Positions 12,301 to 21,194 of a stretch of DNA of 53,009 nt are shown one piece after another. The notes beneath the pieces are model-generated. The model was not told the origin of the DNA. It made no database searches and saw nothing but the letters and a program-made list of their open reading frames with translations. Origin of the DNA: Entamoeba histolytica HM-1:IMSS (taxonomy: Eukaryota > Evosea > Mastigamoebida > Endamoebidae); contig NW_001914883.1 of assembly GCF_000208925.1 (NCBI RefSeq), forward strand, positions 63,720 through 116,728. Reading direction: 5' to 3'. A program made the position numbers and the translations under genes. Position 1 is the stretch's first letter. Every line of letters starts with the position of its first letter.

Positions 12301-13057
12301 GGGATTGATTGTTCTACGTTCTTTTGACATTGAACATATTCAACTTCAACGTCATTCATCTATAATATGTCAACATTTAATTTTTATATAATAATAAATA
12401 ACAAACAATTCTTTGATAACACTGTTTAATTAAATGATGTTCTCGTACCATTCCATAACTTTTAAGTAAATTTAATAACTTACCAACAACATCATTAACT
12501 GAACTTTCATTTTCTTTAATAACTCCCCAAATATTTTCAATCCAATATTTAACTGCACTAATTACCCTTGCTCTAATTAATAAACTTGGTTTAGAATCAT
12601 CATTACATCCTACTTCATATCTTTCAATCATAGCTTCTAACATTTCTTGTGTAGAACAAAAACCAGTGTATGTCCAAATAAATGCTTTCATCATTCCATT
12701 TTGTTCTTCACTACAAAAACATTCAATAAGTCCACGAACATCCCCTTTAATTACTTTACCATTAACATCTCGTTCAATATATCCTGGAGGTATAAGTTTT
12801 TTAATTTCTTTTCTCCTTTTTGATGTGCCATTTCCTTCATTATGAACAATGACAAATTTACTACTTTCTATTCCATTTTTCAAAATATTAACTTCACGAG
12901 CTAACCTTATTTGTATTCGTTGTTCTGTCATATAATTTCTAGGATTTTGTAAATATCCTACTAATGAATCATTTGATCTTGTAGAAAATGTTGTACTTCT
13001 TTCATTGTGGAATAATCTGTTTTTATGTGATGGATCAATAACAATTGTTGGTTGCAT
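9384..13057 (-). CDS. RasGEF protein with REM, CDC25 and RhoGAP-like domains; exons 13057-12407 and 12359-9384
   Basis: The two-exon gene encodes about 1208 aa. Exon 1 (217 codons) begins MQPTIVIDPS and carries a RasGEF N-terminal (REM) helical domain. A 47-nt intron (12406-12360, GTTTGTT...TTATAG) joins it in phase 0 to exon 2. Exon 2 opens with the CDC25 catalytic fold that ejects GDP from Ras-type GTPases (FQSIHPIEYARQITL, then VPYIGLILSDLTF and FGKCRQIAHIL). A beta-rich FERM/PH-like section follows. A helical block with RhoGAP resemblance comes next (APKQFERLIEVIY, FTKQGYFDVRNDD, GLLVMYLLSLNEPMIP). The arginine finger expected in the G-[IY]-F-R motif reads GYFD, so GAP catalysis looks doubtful. 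The C-terminal 220 residues are a Ser/Pro/Thr-rich tail with many SP/TP sites. It is divergent from the next gene, with 222 bp between starts. RasGEF is firm; RhoGAP is tentative. Confidence 0.82.
12360..12406 (-). other. Intron of RasGEF gene (47 nt)
   Basis: On the minus strand it begins GTTTGTTATT and ends ATTATAG. It is phase 0 and joins ...YQRI to MNDVEV, a REM domain to its CDC25 domain. Confidence 0.88.
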
Positions 13058-13180
13058 AAAACCAATTTACACTTCAATTTTTTAGTTTATTTTCAGAAAA
13101 ACAGAAAAATTTATCTTCAAATTGGTAAATAATTTTTTTGTTATTTTCTTTTTTTTTATTAATTTAAAAATAATACATTT

Positions 13181-13202
13181 TATAATAATAATAATAATAA
13201 TT
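13181..13202. repeat. TAA trinucleotide microsatellite
   Basis: About seven TAA units lie in the divergent intergenic region between the RasGEF and metallophosphoesterase genes. The tract may be length-variable. Confidence 0.8.
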
Positions 13203-13279
13203 CTCAGTCACTTCAAATCTTCATTCAACAAAAAAAAACACAAAAATGAAGTTATCAACTAAAAATAAATACCCTTGTT

Positions 13280-14503
13280 ATGATGGAATTACCACATATT
13301 AAAAGCAACTCAGGAAGATATGCTTTAATGAAACAAAAATACTCAAATAAAAATAAAGGAAGAATTACTGTTGTTTCAAGTTTTATTTTCTTTTCATTTA
13401 TTATTCCACTTGCCTTTGGTTATGCTATATGGAGACCAATGACCCTTCTTTGGACATTTACATTAAAACAGTCCAGTCATATTTTTTGGATATCATTTTG
13501 TTGTTGTTGGATATTATTTAATATTAAAGTTTTTGAAGAATTAATATATTCAAGAAAGTTATTAGTAATATCAAATATTGTTTTAGATATTTGTATGATT
13601 CCAACAACAATACTTCCTTTTGCATTAAGTTATGATATATTTCAAATAATGCATAAATTACTTTTTGGAAGTTCTTTAGTATTTAAAACAAGAAAAATAT
13701 GGGGGTTTTGTATTTTAACTATTTCCTTTATTCTAAATAATATTGGATTTTATAGAGGTACTCATATATCTACTATACATTATACTATTAAAACAAAGAA
13801 ACTTAAACATTCTAAAATTCGTATTGCACATATTTCTGATATTCATATTGGTTCAAGACTCGATAAATTACCACAAAAAATGGTAAATAAGATCATTGAA
13901 GAAAATCCTGACTTAGTTGTCATTACAGGTGATTTAATTGATTCACATAACGTCATTTCAACTGACCTTGCTTCTTTCAATGCATTCAAAGAAAGAAATA
14001 TTCCTATTTATTATACTATTGGAAATCATGACATTATGGCAGGAGAAGAATATGTGTCAAGTATACTAGAATATTATGGAATTATTTATTTAAAAAATCA
14101 AGTTACTCAAATAACTATTGGAGATGAAACTATCCAATTAGTTGGAATTGATGATGTTCAAAGTATAACTAAATATAATGAAATTTTTAATTCTATAACT
14201 CCTTCAATACATAATAATATTTATACAATTCTTCTTCACCATCGACCTCAGGGATATAAAACTTCTGTTCAATCAGGTCAAATTGATTTACAACTTGCTG
14301 GTCATACCCATGATGGTCAAGTATTTCCTTTTAATTATATTGTTCCATTATTTCATAGTAAGTCTTATGGAATGTATCATATTAAAGATACATCCAAAGA
14401 ACTTATTTTATACACTCATCCTGGGTCATGTGCATGGGGACCTCATTTTAGAACAGCAGCAAAAAATTTGATAACAATCTTTTCAATTGAATCTTCAAAT
14501 TAA
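13280..14503 (+). CDS. Membrane metallophosphoesterase (calcineurin-like, YkuE/TMPPE type)
   Basis: The 407-aa protein has about four hydrophobic helices in the first 160 residues. A calcineurin-like phosphoesterase domain follows. All metal-binding motifs are visible in order: IAHISDIHIG, VVITGDLID, YTIGNHD, ILLHHRP and LAGHTHDGQ. They supply the Asp, His and Asn ligands of a dinuclear metal centre that hydrolyses phosphomono- or diesters. The arrangement resembles bacterial YkuE/YaeI lipid phosphoesterases and animal TMPPE, so a membrane-lipid substrate is possible but not shown. The start is ATGATG; the second Met is equally plausible. An out-of-frame ATG at 13246 opens an 18-codon ORF overlapping the start, which would matter only if transcription begins upstream of it. 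Confidence 0.87.
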   Translation: MMELPHIKSNSGRYALMKQKYSNKNKGRITVVSSFIFFSFIIPLAFGYAIWRPMTLLWTFTLKQSSHIFWISFCCCWILFNIKVFEELIYSRKLLVISNIVLDICMIPTTILPFALSYDIFQIMHKLLFGSSLVFKTRKIWGFCILTISFILNNIGFYRGTHISTIHYTIKTKKLKHSKIRIAHISDIHIGSRLDKLPQKMVNKIIEENPDLVVITGDLIDSHNVISTDLASFNAFKERNIPIYYTIGNHDIMAGEEYVSSILEYYGIIYLKNQVTQITIGDETIQLVGIDDVQSITKYNEIFNSITPSIHNNIYTILLHHRPQGYKTSVQSGQIDLQLAGHTHDGQVFPFNYIVPLFHSKSYGMYHIKDTSKELILYTHPGSCAWGPHFRTAAKNLITIFSIESSN

Positions 14504-14565
14504 TAAAATTTAATTCAAATACAGTGAATAAAAACTAACGTCAAATAAACACATATCAAATTAAA

Positions 14566-14748
14566 TTACTTATTTGTATTAGATTTTATATATGATGTAT
14601 TTGTTTGTTGAATAATACTTCCAAATATATCTGGTTCATTTTGTTTATTATCTTTTCCAGGTAATGGTGTTTCATGTCGAGTATGGTGTCCTTTCTTTGA
14701 GGTATTACTAATAATTTGTGACTGTTTATCTAATGAGTTTGTGTTCAT
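14566..14748 (-). CDS. Small polar protein of unknown function (60 aa)
   Basis: This short ORF, MNTNSLDKQSQII through to SYIKSNTNK, is polar. It is rich in Asn, Lys, Gln and Thr and includes a KKGHHTRHETPLPG segment. I recognise no family and see no hydrophobic segment. Two points support a real gene: a perfect Entamoeba TATA-like element, GTATTTAAA, sits about 70 bp upstream of the ATG on the same strand, and the ORF converges tidily on the preceding gene with 62 bp between stops. Length alone would not justify the call. Confidence 0.45.
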   Translation of the reverse strand: MNTNSLDKQSQIISNTSKKGHHTRHETPLPGKDNKQNEPDIFGSIIQQTNTSYIKSNTNK

Positions 14749-14816
14749 TAAATAATAAGTTCTTTGTTCTTGTTTTGAAATAAAAAGTTCTTGTAGTATA
14801 AAAAGGATAAAATATA

Positions 14817-14825
14817 TTTAAATAC
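14817..14825 (-). promoter_or_regulatory. TATA-like core promoter element GTATTTAAA
   Basis: This is an exact match to the known Entamoeba TATA-like motif on the minus strand. It lies 69-77 bp before the ATG of the 60-aa ORF, compatible with short 5' leaders. Confidence 0.5.
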
Positions 14826-15257
14826 TCAATAATAATTTATATTTGTACCATTTGTTTTGATGTTTTTTTTTTCACTTTTATTATTCTCATTGGTTCAGTC
14901 GATTTAAAGACAAAGCTATTATCCTGACTTACTTTAAAAAAAATAACAATTTATGAATCTCTGAAAATGCCTTCATTCAAAAAATGATAATTAAATAAAA
15001 TAGGTTGAGTTGTAAAGCGTTAATGAAAAAGACTAAAAGATGATGTAAATCTAAATGTTCTAAAGTTTAGGTTAAATTTAGTATGTGTTCAATAAAAAAC
15101 TTCCAAACTATACAATTGTTTAAGAATGAATAAAGTCACAATACTAACAAAATAATAATACTTAAATAATGCAAGTGGATTTAAATTGTTATTATGCTAT
15201 AAAAATAATTGTATAATAAAAGAAAAAAATATGTAAATATTTCATTAGAACGTTGAA
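14826..15257. other. Gene-free stretch upstream of the 60-aa gene
   Basis: The stretch is AT-rich with dispersed stops in all frames. It holds no ORF, RNA gene or repeat that I can support. It covers the upstream region of the small gene and the 3' flank of the type I membrane protein gene. Confidence 0.5.
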
Positions 15258-15791
15258 TTAAAAAATAGTTTTAGAAGAATTACTTTGTCTCGACTGTGAT
15301 TTCTTATTTGCTAAAAACCCAACTAAAAGACTTAATAATGCTATAACAACAAGAAGAACTCCTCCTAAGAAATAAACTGCTTTAGGACTATAACTATACT
15401 TGGGTGGATCATTGTTCTGATTAATAATACTAACACATAACTCTAAATCAATTGGTTCTAACGCCGTCACATTAAAATAAATAATTTCTCCATTTGTTAC
15501 TTCTAATTCAATTGCATTTGTTTCTTCAAGTTGAAGAACTGAACCAAAAGATTGAATTGGGAAACTCAACTGACCATCTTCACAATGGTCGTACATTTCT
15601 ACTTTGGCATGACCAATTTGATTATCACCACAAAAAGTTAATGAAACTTTCTCATCATTGTCTATTCTTAAAGAGAAGATAGTTGATGATTTAATTTTGA
15701 TATTGCTTGGAGTTGACACAGTAGGAATAGAAGAACATTGTGATGAAGAAACAAGGCAAATGAAAAAGAATACAAAGAAGAGCTCTCTCAT
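15258..15791 (-). CDS. Small type I membrane protein, unknown function
   Basis: The 177-aa protein begins with a clear signal peptide (MRELFFVFFFICLVSSSQC). A beta-type ectodomain of roughly 115 residues follows. One transmembrane helix comes next (AVYFLGGVLLVVIALLSLLV, about residues 137-156). A short cytoplasmic tail is rich in Ser, Lys and Gln and ends SSKTIF. The ectodomain has four Cys (in TFCGDN, YDHCED and ELCVSI, plus one near the cleavage site) and two N-glycosylation sequons. Its motif FSLRIDNDEKVSLTFCGDN resembles bacterial pre-peptidase C-terminal (PPC) folds, which occur in Entamoeba protease-sorting receptors. That resemblance is weak and I do not assign the role. It may traffic as a small receptor. 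Confidence 0.7.
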   Translation of the reverse strand: MRELFFVFFFICLVSSSQCSSIPTVSTPSNIKIKSSTIFSLRIDNDEKVSLTFCGDNQIGHAKVEMYDHCEDGQLSFPIQSFGSVLQLEETNAIELEVTNGEIIYFNVTALEPIDLELCVSIINQNNDPPKYSYSPKAVYFLGGVLLVVIALLSLLVGFLANKKSQSRQSNSSKTIF

Positions 15792-15819
15792 TAATTATTT
15801 TATGTATTGGCAAATGTTT

Positions 15820-15826
15820 AGTTCAT
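15820..15826 (-). promoter_or_regulatory. GAAC-like promoter element (ATGAACT)
   Basis: On the minus strand the sequence TTATGAACT lies about 30 bp before the ATG of the type I membrane protein gene. It matches the core of the Entamoeba GAAC element, which can sit at variable distance from the start. Confidence 0.4.
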
Positions 15827-16286
15827 AACCTCTTTTAATTAAACTCAGTAATCCAAAGTAATTCCTTATAATACCATGTCAATCCATCTATTCTTGAGAA
15901 CTTTACTTTTTTCTTTTCCATTTTACAATTCACTTCTGAATTTTCAAGAATACTTCATTTTCGTTTTATATAACATTTAAACTAAAAATAGTAAAACAAA
16001 ATCTTACTTATTTTTTACATTGAGAAAAAAAAATAGTAATAAGAAGCTATATTATTAAACTAATAAAAAATTATGTTAAATACTTGGTTCTTCTTTTTCT
16101 TCTATAAAATACTTTCTTTTGATTTTCAAAGAAGAAAAGAGAAAGTTGAAATCAGTAATTCATAGAGAAAAAAATTGGAAAATAGGGGGTGAATTGTGTA
16201 AGATAGAAAAACCTAAAAATCAAATCTTAGGAAACGAACAAGCAAAACAAAAGGAAAAGATAATCTTAAAAATCGTTAAAGTTTAT
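15827..16286. other. Divergent intergenic region before the AGC kinase
   Basis: The stretch is AT-rich, with a purine-rich run from 16119 that is open in the kinase frame. I treat 16119-16286 as leader because it is basic and lacks any family resemblance. AAAAATC near 16269 resembles the Entamoeba initiator motif and would give a short leader for the ATG at 16287. Confidence 0.4.
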
Positions 16287-17519
16287 ATGAATTTAAGCGC
16301 GGACCAATCGCGTTCATCAGACGATGAAGATGACGAAGTACCGATACGACCTCATACCACAGAAGGTGTAACTAATGGACCATCAGTTTTACTTCCCACT
16401 ATCCCTACAATGAAAAAGCGTAAAGCAGTAACTACTGATTTTAAGAAAGTCAAATTAATTGGAAGAGGAAATATTGGAAGAGTTTATCTTGCACAAAAGA
16501 AAGGAACAAAAGAGTTTTACTCATTGAAAGTTATAGATAAGAAATTAGTTACTCAGAGTAAACAACAACATATAGAAAGTGAAAAGGGTATATTAGAACG
16601 TTTAAAACATCCTTTTATTGTTCATTTAGAATGGGATTTTGAAACACCCTTTTATTATATTTTTGTTATGACTTATTGTGCTGGAGGAGATTTTTGGAGA
16701 TTATTAAATAAACAACCAGGTAATTGTTTTAGAGAAGTAGTTGCTAAGTTTTATCTTGCTGAAATTATTTGTGCATTAGAATATCTTCATATGGAAGGTG
16801 TTGTGTATCGTGACTTAAAACCTGAAAATATTTTATTACATGAAAGTGGACATATTATGTTAAGTGATTTTGATCTTAGTAAACATTCTGATGTAGAAGA
16901 CCATGCTAGAATAAAGTCAAGTTTATTTGGGGAAGATGAAGTTGTTGTTGAACCATCAAATTTCAGATCTAATTCATTTGTTGGTACTGATGAATATTTG
17001 GCACCTGAAATTATTGCAAAAGATGGTCATTCTGCATCGGTTGACTGGTGGACTCTTGGAGTCCTTATGTATGAGTTTCTCTATGGTTGTAATCCATTCG
17101 CTGCTTCAAGTATTCAGGAAACATATTCAAAAATTCAAAAGGGAGAATTTACATTTCCTAAAATGCATAGATATAAAGTATCAAAAGATGCAAAAGATCT
17201 TATTAAAGAATTACTTGATGTTGATTCAGAAGATAGACTAGGGTCAAAGTATGGAGCATCTGAAATTAAACAACATGATTTCTTCTCTAATATTAAATTT
17301 GCGTTAATTAGAAATATGACACCACCTATTATTCCTCGATTAAATGGTCGTAGAGACACATCATACTTTTATCAATATAAACCTTACGATGATGACGTTC
17401 CTGATGATTGGGGATATGCTGCAGAGCAAAAACTCTATACTCCAAAGAAGAACCAAATGAAATTAACTTCATTGGATGACATAACATCATCTATTGATAA
17501 AATGAAAGAAGGAAATTAA
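16287..17519 (+). CDS. AGC-family Ser/Thr protein kinase with DFD motif (Nrc-2/FPK1/phototropin-kinase-like)
   Basis: From the ATG at 16287 the protein has 410 aa. An in-frame ATG at 16119 would add 56 basic residues of no known type. Residue numbers use the shorter form. The glycine loop is GRGNIG (59-64), the ATP lysine is K81, and the catalytic loop is YRDLKPEN (174-181). The metal-binding motif is DFDLSK rather than DFG (194-199). The activation segment is RSNSFVGTDEYLAPE (227-241), preceded by an insert. DFD plus FVGT.EY.APE is typical of the plant AGCVIII/phototropin and fungal Nrc-2/Fpk1 group, whose fungal members regulate lipid flippases and polarity. An acidic Ser-rich N-terminus may be regulatory. 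I see no PH domain and no obvious hydrophobic motif. It is convergent with the dynamin gene. Confidence 0.88.
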   Translation: MNLSADQSRSSDDEDDEVPIRPHTTEGVTNGPSVLLPTIPTMKKRKAVTTDFKKVKLIGRGNIGRVYLAQKKGTKEFYSLKVIDKKLVTQSKQQHIESEKGILERLKHPFIVHLEWDFETPFYYIFVMTYCAGGDFWRLLNKQPGNCFREVVAKFYLAEIICALEYLHMEGVVYRDLKPENILLHESGHIMLSDFDLSKHSDVEDHARIKSSLFGEDEVVVEPSNFRSNSFVGTDEYLAPEIIAKDGHSASVDWWTLGVLMYEFLYGCNPFAASSIQETYSKIQKGEFTFPKMHRYKVSKDAKDLIKELLDVDSEDRLGSKYGASEIKQHDFFSNIKFALIRNMTPPIIPRLNGRRDTSYFYQYKPYDDDVPDDWGYAAEQKLYTPKKNQMKLTSLDDITSSIDKMKEGN

Positions 17520-17589
17520 TTTTTTTAATTCAACTTGTTTTTATTTAATTAATTCTACATTTAATAAGAAAATGAAATAAGAAATATTT

Positions 17590-19638
17590 TTAATTAACTT
17601 TGATTGTAACAATTCCTTCAAGAATATTATAAGCTTTTTGTAATGCCTCTAAATTCTTTTTTAACATTTCTCTCTTTGTTGTAATTGCTGGACTTTCACT
17701 CATAAGATCATTTATTTTATCACTCTTATACAATTCTTCAACTAATGCTTTTTGTAAATCTTTACATGTTTGGTTAATGAGGAAATGCATAATTGCTTTA
17801 GGAACAAAATCCTCAATACTTTTTCTTACGATATTTAAATATGACCTAGTTAATTCTCTCATCATCTTAATATTTCTTTGTTCTTTTGTATCAGTAGCAC
17901 TGATTACAATTGGTTCAACTTTAGGTTCTGGTTGGACTGGAACTGAAGGAGTGGTTTGTTTTTGAGTTTCATTATCTTCATCCTCATTTTCGTCTGATGC
18001 TTTGCTTGCCCAAAACCAAAACCCACCTTTGGATGGTGATTGTTTTTTAGGAGGTTTAGTTGTTGGTTGTTGTGGAATAGGTTTTGGTGGTGCTTGAGTA
18101 ACAACAGGAGGTTTTTGTTCATTTGAAGGTGTGGCACTATTTATTCCTGCGTTTAACATGATTTCTGTTGCATCAAAATCTGGATGGATGGTGTTAATAT
18201 AAGATTCTTCAATGTCAATCAAATTTTTAACCATTTCATGTGTTTTATTTAAATTTTTATCTAAAACATTATCAGAAGCAATAATTATAGCATCTCTTAA
18301 TTTGGCGTATCGTACCACTACTTCAGAAGCAACATATGTAAAGATATTTGACATTTCTTTACGAATTTTATCAACACACTGTTGAGAAGAATCGGTAAAT
18401 TTATCAATTTGTTGTTTAACCAGTATTTCAAATGCAGCTTGTGAAAGGAATAATGCTGAGTTAACTCCTTCTGTATTTTTCATAGCAGTTTTAATATCTT
18501 TATCAGAAATTTCTTTAATTAAATCGAGTTGGTCAATAATTGGTCGATAAACATTCTCAAAAACATCAAATATTTTTGCACCACCAATTAGTTCATGTTT
18601 TTCAATATCAAATTTCTCTCCACTAATTGTTTGTTGAATTGAAGTACAATACTCAATAACTTTTTCTAAGAGTGCAACATCTTTTTGGTCAAATTCAATT
18701 GCAAATTTGTTATATTCTAATTTAGTTTTATTTAACATTTCAGTAATAGTAATACGAAGTGATGGAAGTGTTTTCATAATGTGTTGCATTAAAATTTCAT
18801 TTAATGTTTTTGTTAAATAAGGAATGCCAAGTCTGTCTGCAATTTTTGAATAAATTGGATGATTAGAAAACCATTCTTTTTCTTTTGTAAGTGCTGTTTT
18901 AATAGGTACATTAGTGTCAATGTCATGTTGGGATCTATTTAATACTCCAATATATCCTAATTTTAATGGATATACTCTTCCATATAACACATCCATTGCA
19001 TCAGTTCCTTTATCCATAATATCCATTTTAGTTAATACTCCAATTGTTCTATCTCCATCTGGGTCAACTTCACGTGCAATAGATAACGCATCTGATGTAG
19101 CTAAATCTACATTAGCTGATGTAACTGCAAGAATAATAGCATTTGGACGTTCAATAAATTTAAGTACCATTTGTTTTAATTGATTACTAATATCTTTTTC
19201 TTGACTTCCAACAGAAATTTTAGTTAATCCTGGAAGATCAACTAATGTTAAATCAACAACATAAGGAGAATATATCTTTAATCGAATTGCAACTGGTGAA
19301 ATTGTTTTCTTTGTTCCTGTTAGACGTATTGTTTCATTTTCAATCTCTTTTTTAATCTCTTCAAAGTCTCGATATACAATTCCTGGTTTATGTGCAAATT
19401 CTCCCCATTCTTTTGTTTCTGTTGATGGAAGATTAACTAATTGAAGAATTAATGGTCTTTTTGTTACCATTCCACTTCCTCGTGGAAGAAAATCTCTACC
19501 AACAATACTTTCTAATACAGATGATTTACCAGCACTTTGAGACCCAACAACAACAATTTGTGGAAGGTCAATTCCTTTTACTCCAATAGTATTAAAGACG
19601 TCTTGAAGTTGGTTAATAACTGGAATAAGACTTTTCAT
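17590..19638 (-). CDS. Dynamin-related GTPase
   Basis: The 682-aa large GTPase is of the Dnm1/Vps1/Drp class, which assembles into collars that constrict membranes in division of organelles or vesicle scission. The GTPase motifs are complete: GSQSAGKSS (P-loop, residues 32-40), switch I T in GMVTKRP, DLPG and TKMD. A middle domain is followed by a Pro/Gln-rich and acidic insert (about 505-585). The C-terminal GTPase effector domain (RELTRSYLNIVRKSIEDFVP onward) closes the protein. There is no PH domain and no proline-rich tail after the GED, so it is not a classical dynamin. It is close to full family length and shows no breaks. The start ATG lies just downstream of an AATGAACT element. Confidence 0.93.
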   Translation of the reverse strand: MKSLIPVINQLQDVFNTIGVKGIDLPQIVVVGSQSAGKSSVLESIVGRDFLPRGSGMVTKRPLILQLVNLPSTETKEWGEFAHKPGIVYRDFEEIKKEIENETIRLTGTKKTISPVAIRLKIYSPYVVDLTLVDLPGLTKISVGSQEKDISNQLKQMVLKFIERPNAIILAVTSANVDLATSDALSIAREVDPDGDRTIGVLTKMDIMDKGTDAMDVLYGRVYPLKLGYIGVLNRSQHDIDTNVPIKTALTKEKEWFSNHPIYSKIADRLGIPYLTKTLNEILMQHIMKTLPSLRITITEMLNKTKLEYNKFAIEFDQKDVALLEKVIEYCTSIQQTISGEKFDIEKHELIGGAKIFDVFENVYRPIIDQLDLIKEISDKDIKTAMKNTEGVNSALFLSQAAFEILVKQQIDKFTDSSQQCVDKIRKEMSNIFTYVASEVVVRYAKLRDAIIIASDNVLDKNLNKTHEMVKNLIDIEESYINTIHPDFDATEIMLNAGINSATPSNEQKPPVVTQAPPKPIPQQPTTKPPKKQSPSKGGFWFWASKASDENEDEDNETQKQTTPSVPVQPEPKVEPIVISATDTKEQRNIKMMRELTRSYLNIVRKSIEDFVPKAIMHFLINQTCKDLQKALVEELYKSDKINDLMSESPAITTKREMLKKNLEALQKAYNILEGIVTIKVN

Positions 19639-19671
19639 GAATTTAGTAATGTAATACCCATTTTTAAGATT

Positions 19672-19679
19672 AGTTCATT
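19672..19679 (-). promoter_or_regulatory. GAAC promoter element AATGAACT
   Basis: This is an exact AATGAACT on the minus strand, 34-41 bp before the dynamin ATG. It matches the Entamoeba-specific third core promoter element. A second ATGAACT copy occurs near 19727-19733. Confidence 0.5.
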
Positions 19680-21194
19680 AATATGGTGAAAATCTGTCTT
19701 GAATTGAATAATTATGAAACACCTCATTTAGTTCATATTTTTATCATTTTTCCTTGAAGCTCAAATAAAATTGCAGTGAAAGATTTTTAATTCATTCTCT
19801 AAAGTCATTTCTTTTCTATTCCTCACTATACTTATAATGTCATCTAAAAACAAAATATTTGTATTATGTGATAATATAAGAAAAGTTGTGGTATGGCATA
19901 GATAGAATTATGATAGTCTTGACACTCTTTCTTTTATATTCAATTATCTCAGTTTTCTGAACCGACAAAACAAATTCTTATTTATTTAACAAAAGATACA
20001 CTCTTATTGTTTTTTTAATAGCTGTTAGTTAATCAAAGAAAACGTTTTCTTTAGTTTATAAGCAATTTGATACTAGTATAGTTTAGTGTTTTGGGAATGT
20101 TCATAACTTATAATACTTCTAAACAAACATAGTCAAAATAGTCAACCTCAATTGAGATAAATTAAAATGTCTTTATTGAGAATAATCAATAATATTTAAT
20201 TTATTGTTATTCACTAATGTATTAGAAGTGTTTGATATTTATGGTTAGTGTTTATATTCATGGCATATCTATTCATTATTGAAAATACTTGATTAGTAAT
20301 TTTTATACTGATAATATCTTCTCAATACAACATTAATTATATGATTGAGAGTATCAATACAAAGTGAAAATAATTAAGTTACTGATTGAAAAGGATTTTC
20401 AGTGACAATTGAAAAATTCATGGATGTATTGAGTCATTGAACAGGTCAGACAATGATAGATTCAAAAAGACTAAATGAACAATCACTTAATGGCATTGAA
20501 TTAACATTCATAAGTCATGAACGTAAATGAGATTCTAAGTGAAAATGAATTTATATTATAAATACTGATCAAACATTATTTAGGAATCAATAAAAATCGA
20601 ATTTATTATGATGATTAATTATTCTTAAATGAGGTTTAATATTTTTCATTCTTTGTCTATATCCACATGAATAAATAATTAGATAATAAGTCATTTAAGT
20701 AATTTCTAAAGATATATAATATTGAGATTTGTTATAGGTATATTTTAGCATACTTTCTAGTACAAACGTTGAAAAGATATGATATGTATGGGTGTATGGT
20801 GTTTTTTTAACATGTTATGATAAATTTATGTAAAAATACAGTCTTAAAGAATAGTCTTCTGTATTTTTCTTTTTTATTACACCATTGTTTTTGCTTCTGT
20901 GAAAGAGGTGTTTGTTGATTGCTTTTTGTATTTAATGTTTTTTTAGTCTAAGTAATAGGATTTATGATTTTGATACATTATCAATAGAGGTTAGTTTCAT
21001 CCATTCAATAGAAATGGTATGGAATGGGTTATGTATAAAGAAAGAGTGTGTAGTGTTAGATAGAAATGAAAAGAATGATGAATAAAGAATTGCTAAGATT
21101 GTTGAATGATGATAAGAAGATTTGTATTGAAAATAATAAAAAAATAAAAAATAAAAAGAAGAATGAATGACAAAGAAATAGATGTTAAATTGTG
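19680..21194. other. Long gene-free region (about 1.5 kb) with a sequence shared with the 51-kb region
   Basis: No ORF here has protein-like composition; the 91-codon ORF at 21237-20962 is a T-rich shadow at the 3' end of the neighbouring gene. The stretch 20535-20554 is identical to 51639-51658, in the other long gene-free region. This may be a fragment of a dispersed repeat. I see no tRNA or rRNA. Confidence 0.5.
20535..20554. repeat. 20-nt exact repeat, copy 1
   Basis: Sequence ctaagtgaaaatgaatttat, identical in the same orientation to 51639-51658. Flanks diverge immediately on both sides. Confidence 0.5.

Noticed and set aside
12360..13057. Separate 226-aa REM-only gene ending at 12377
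   Set aside because: GTTTGTT...TATAG splice signals join it in phase to the CDC25 domain, which needs a REM partner.
16119..16286. In-frame 56-residue extension of the AGC kinase
   Set aside because: Basic, without family resemblance, and it would need an unusually placed start; an initiator-like motif lies just before the ATG at 16287. Not fully excluded.
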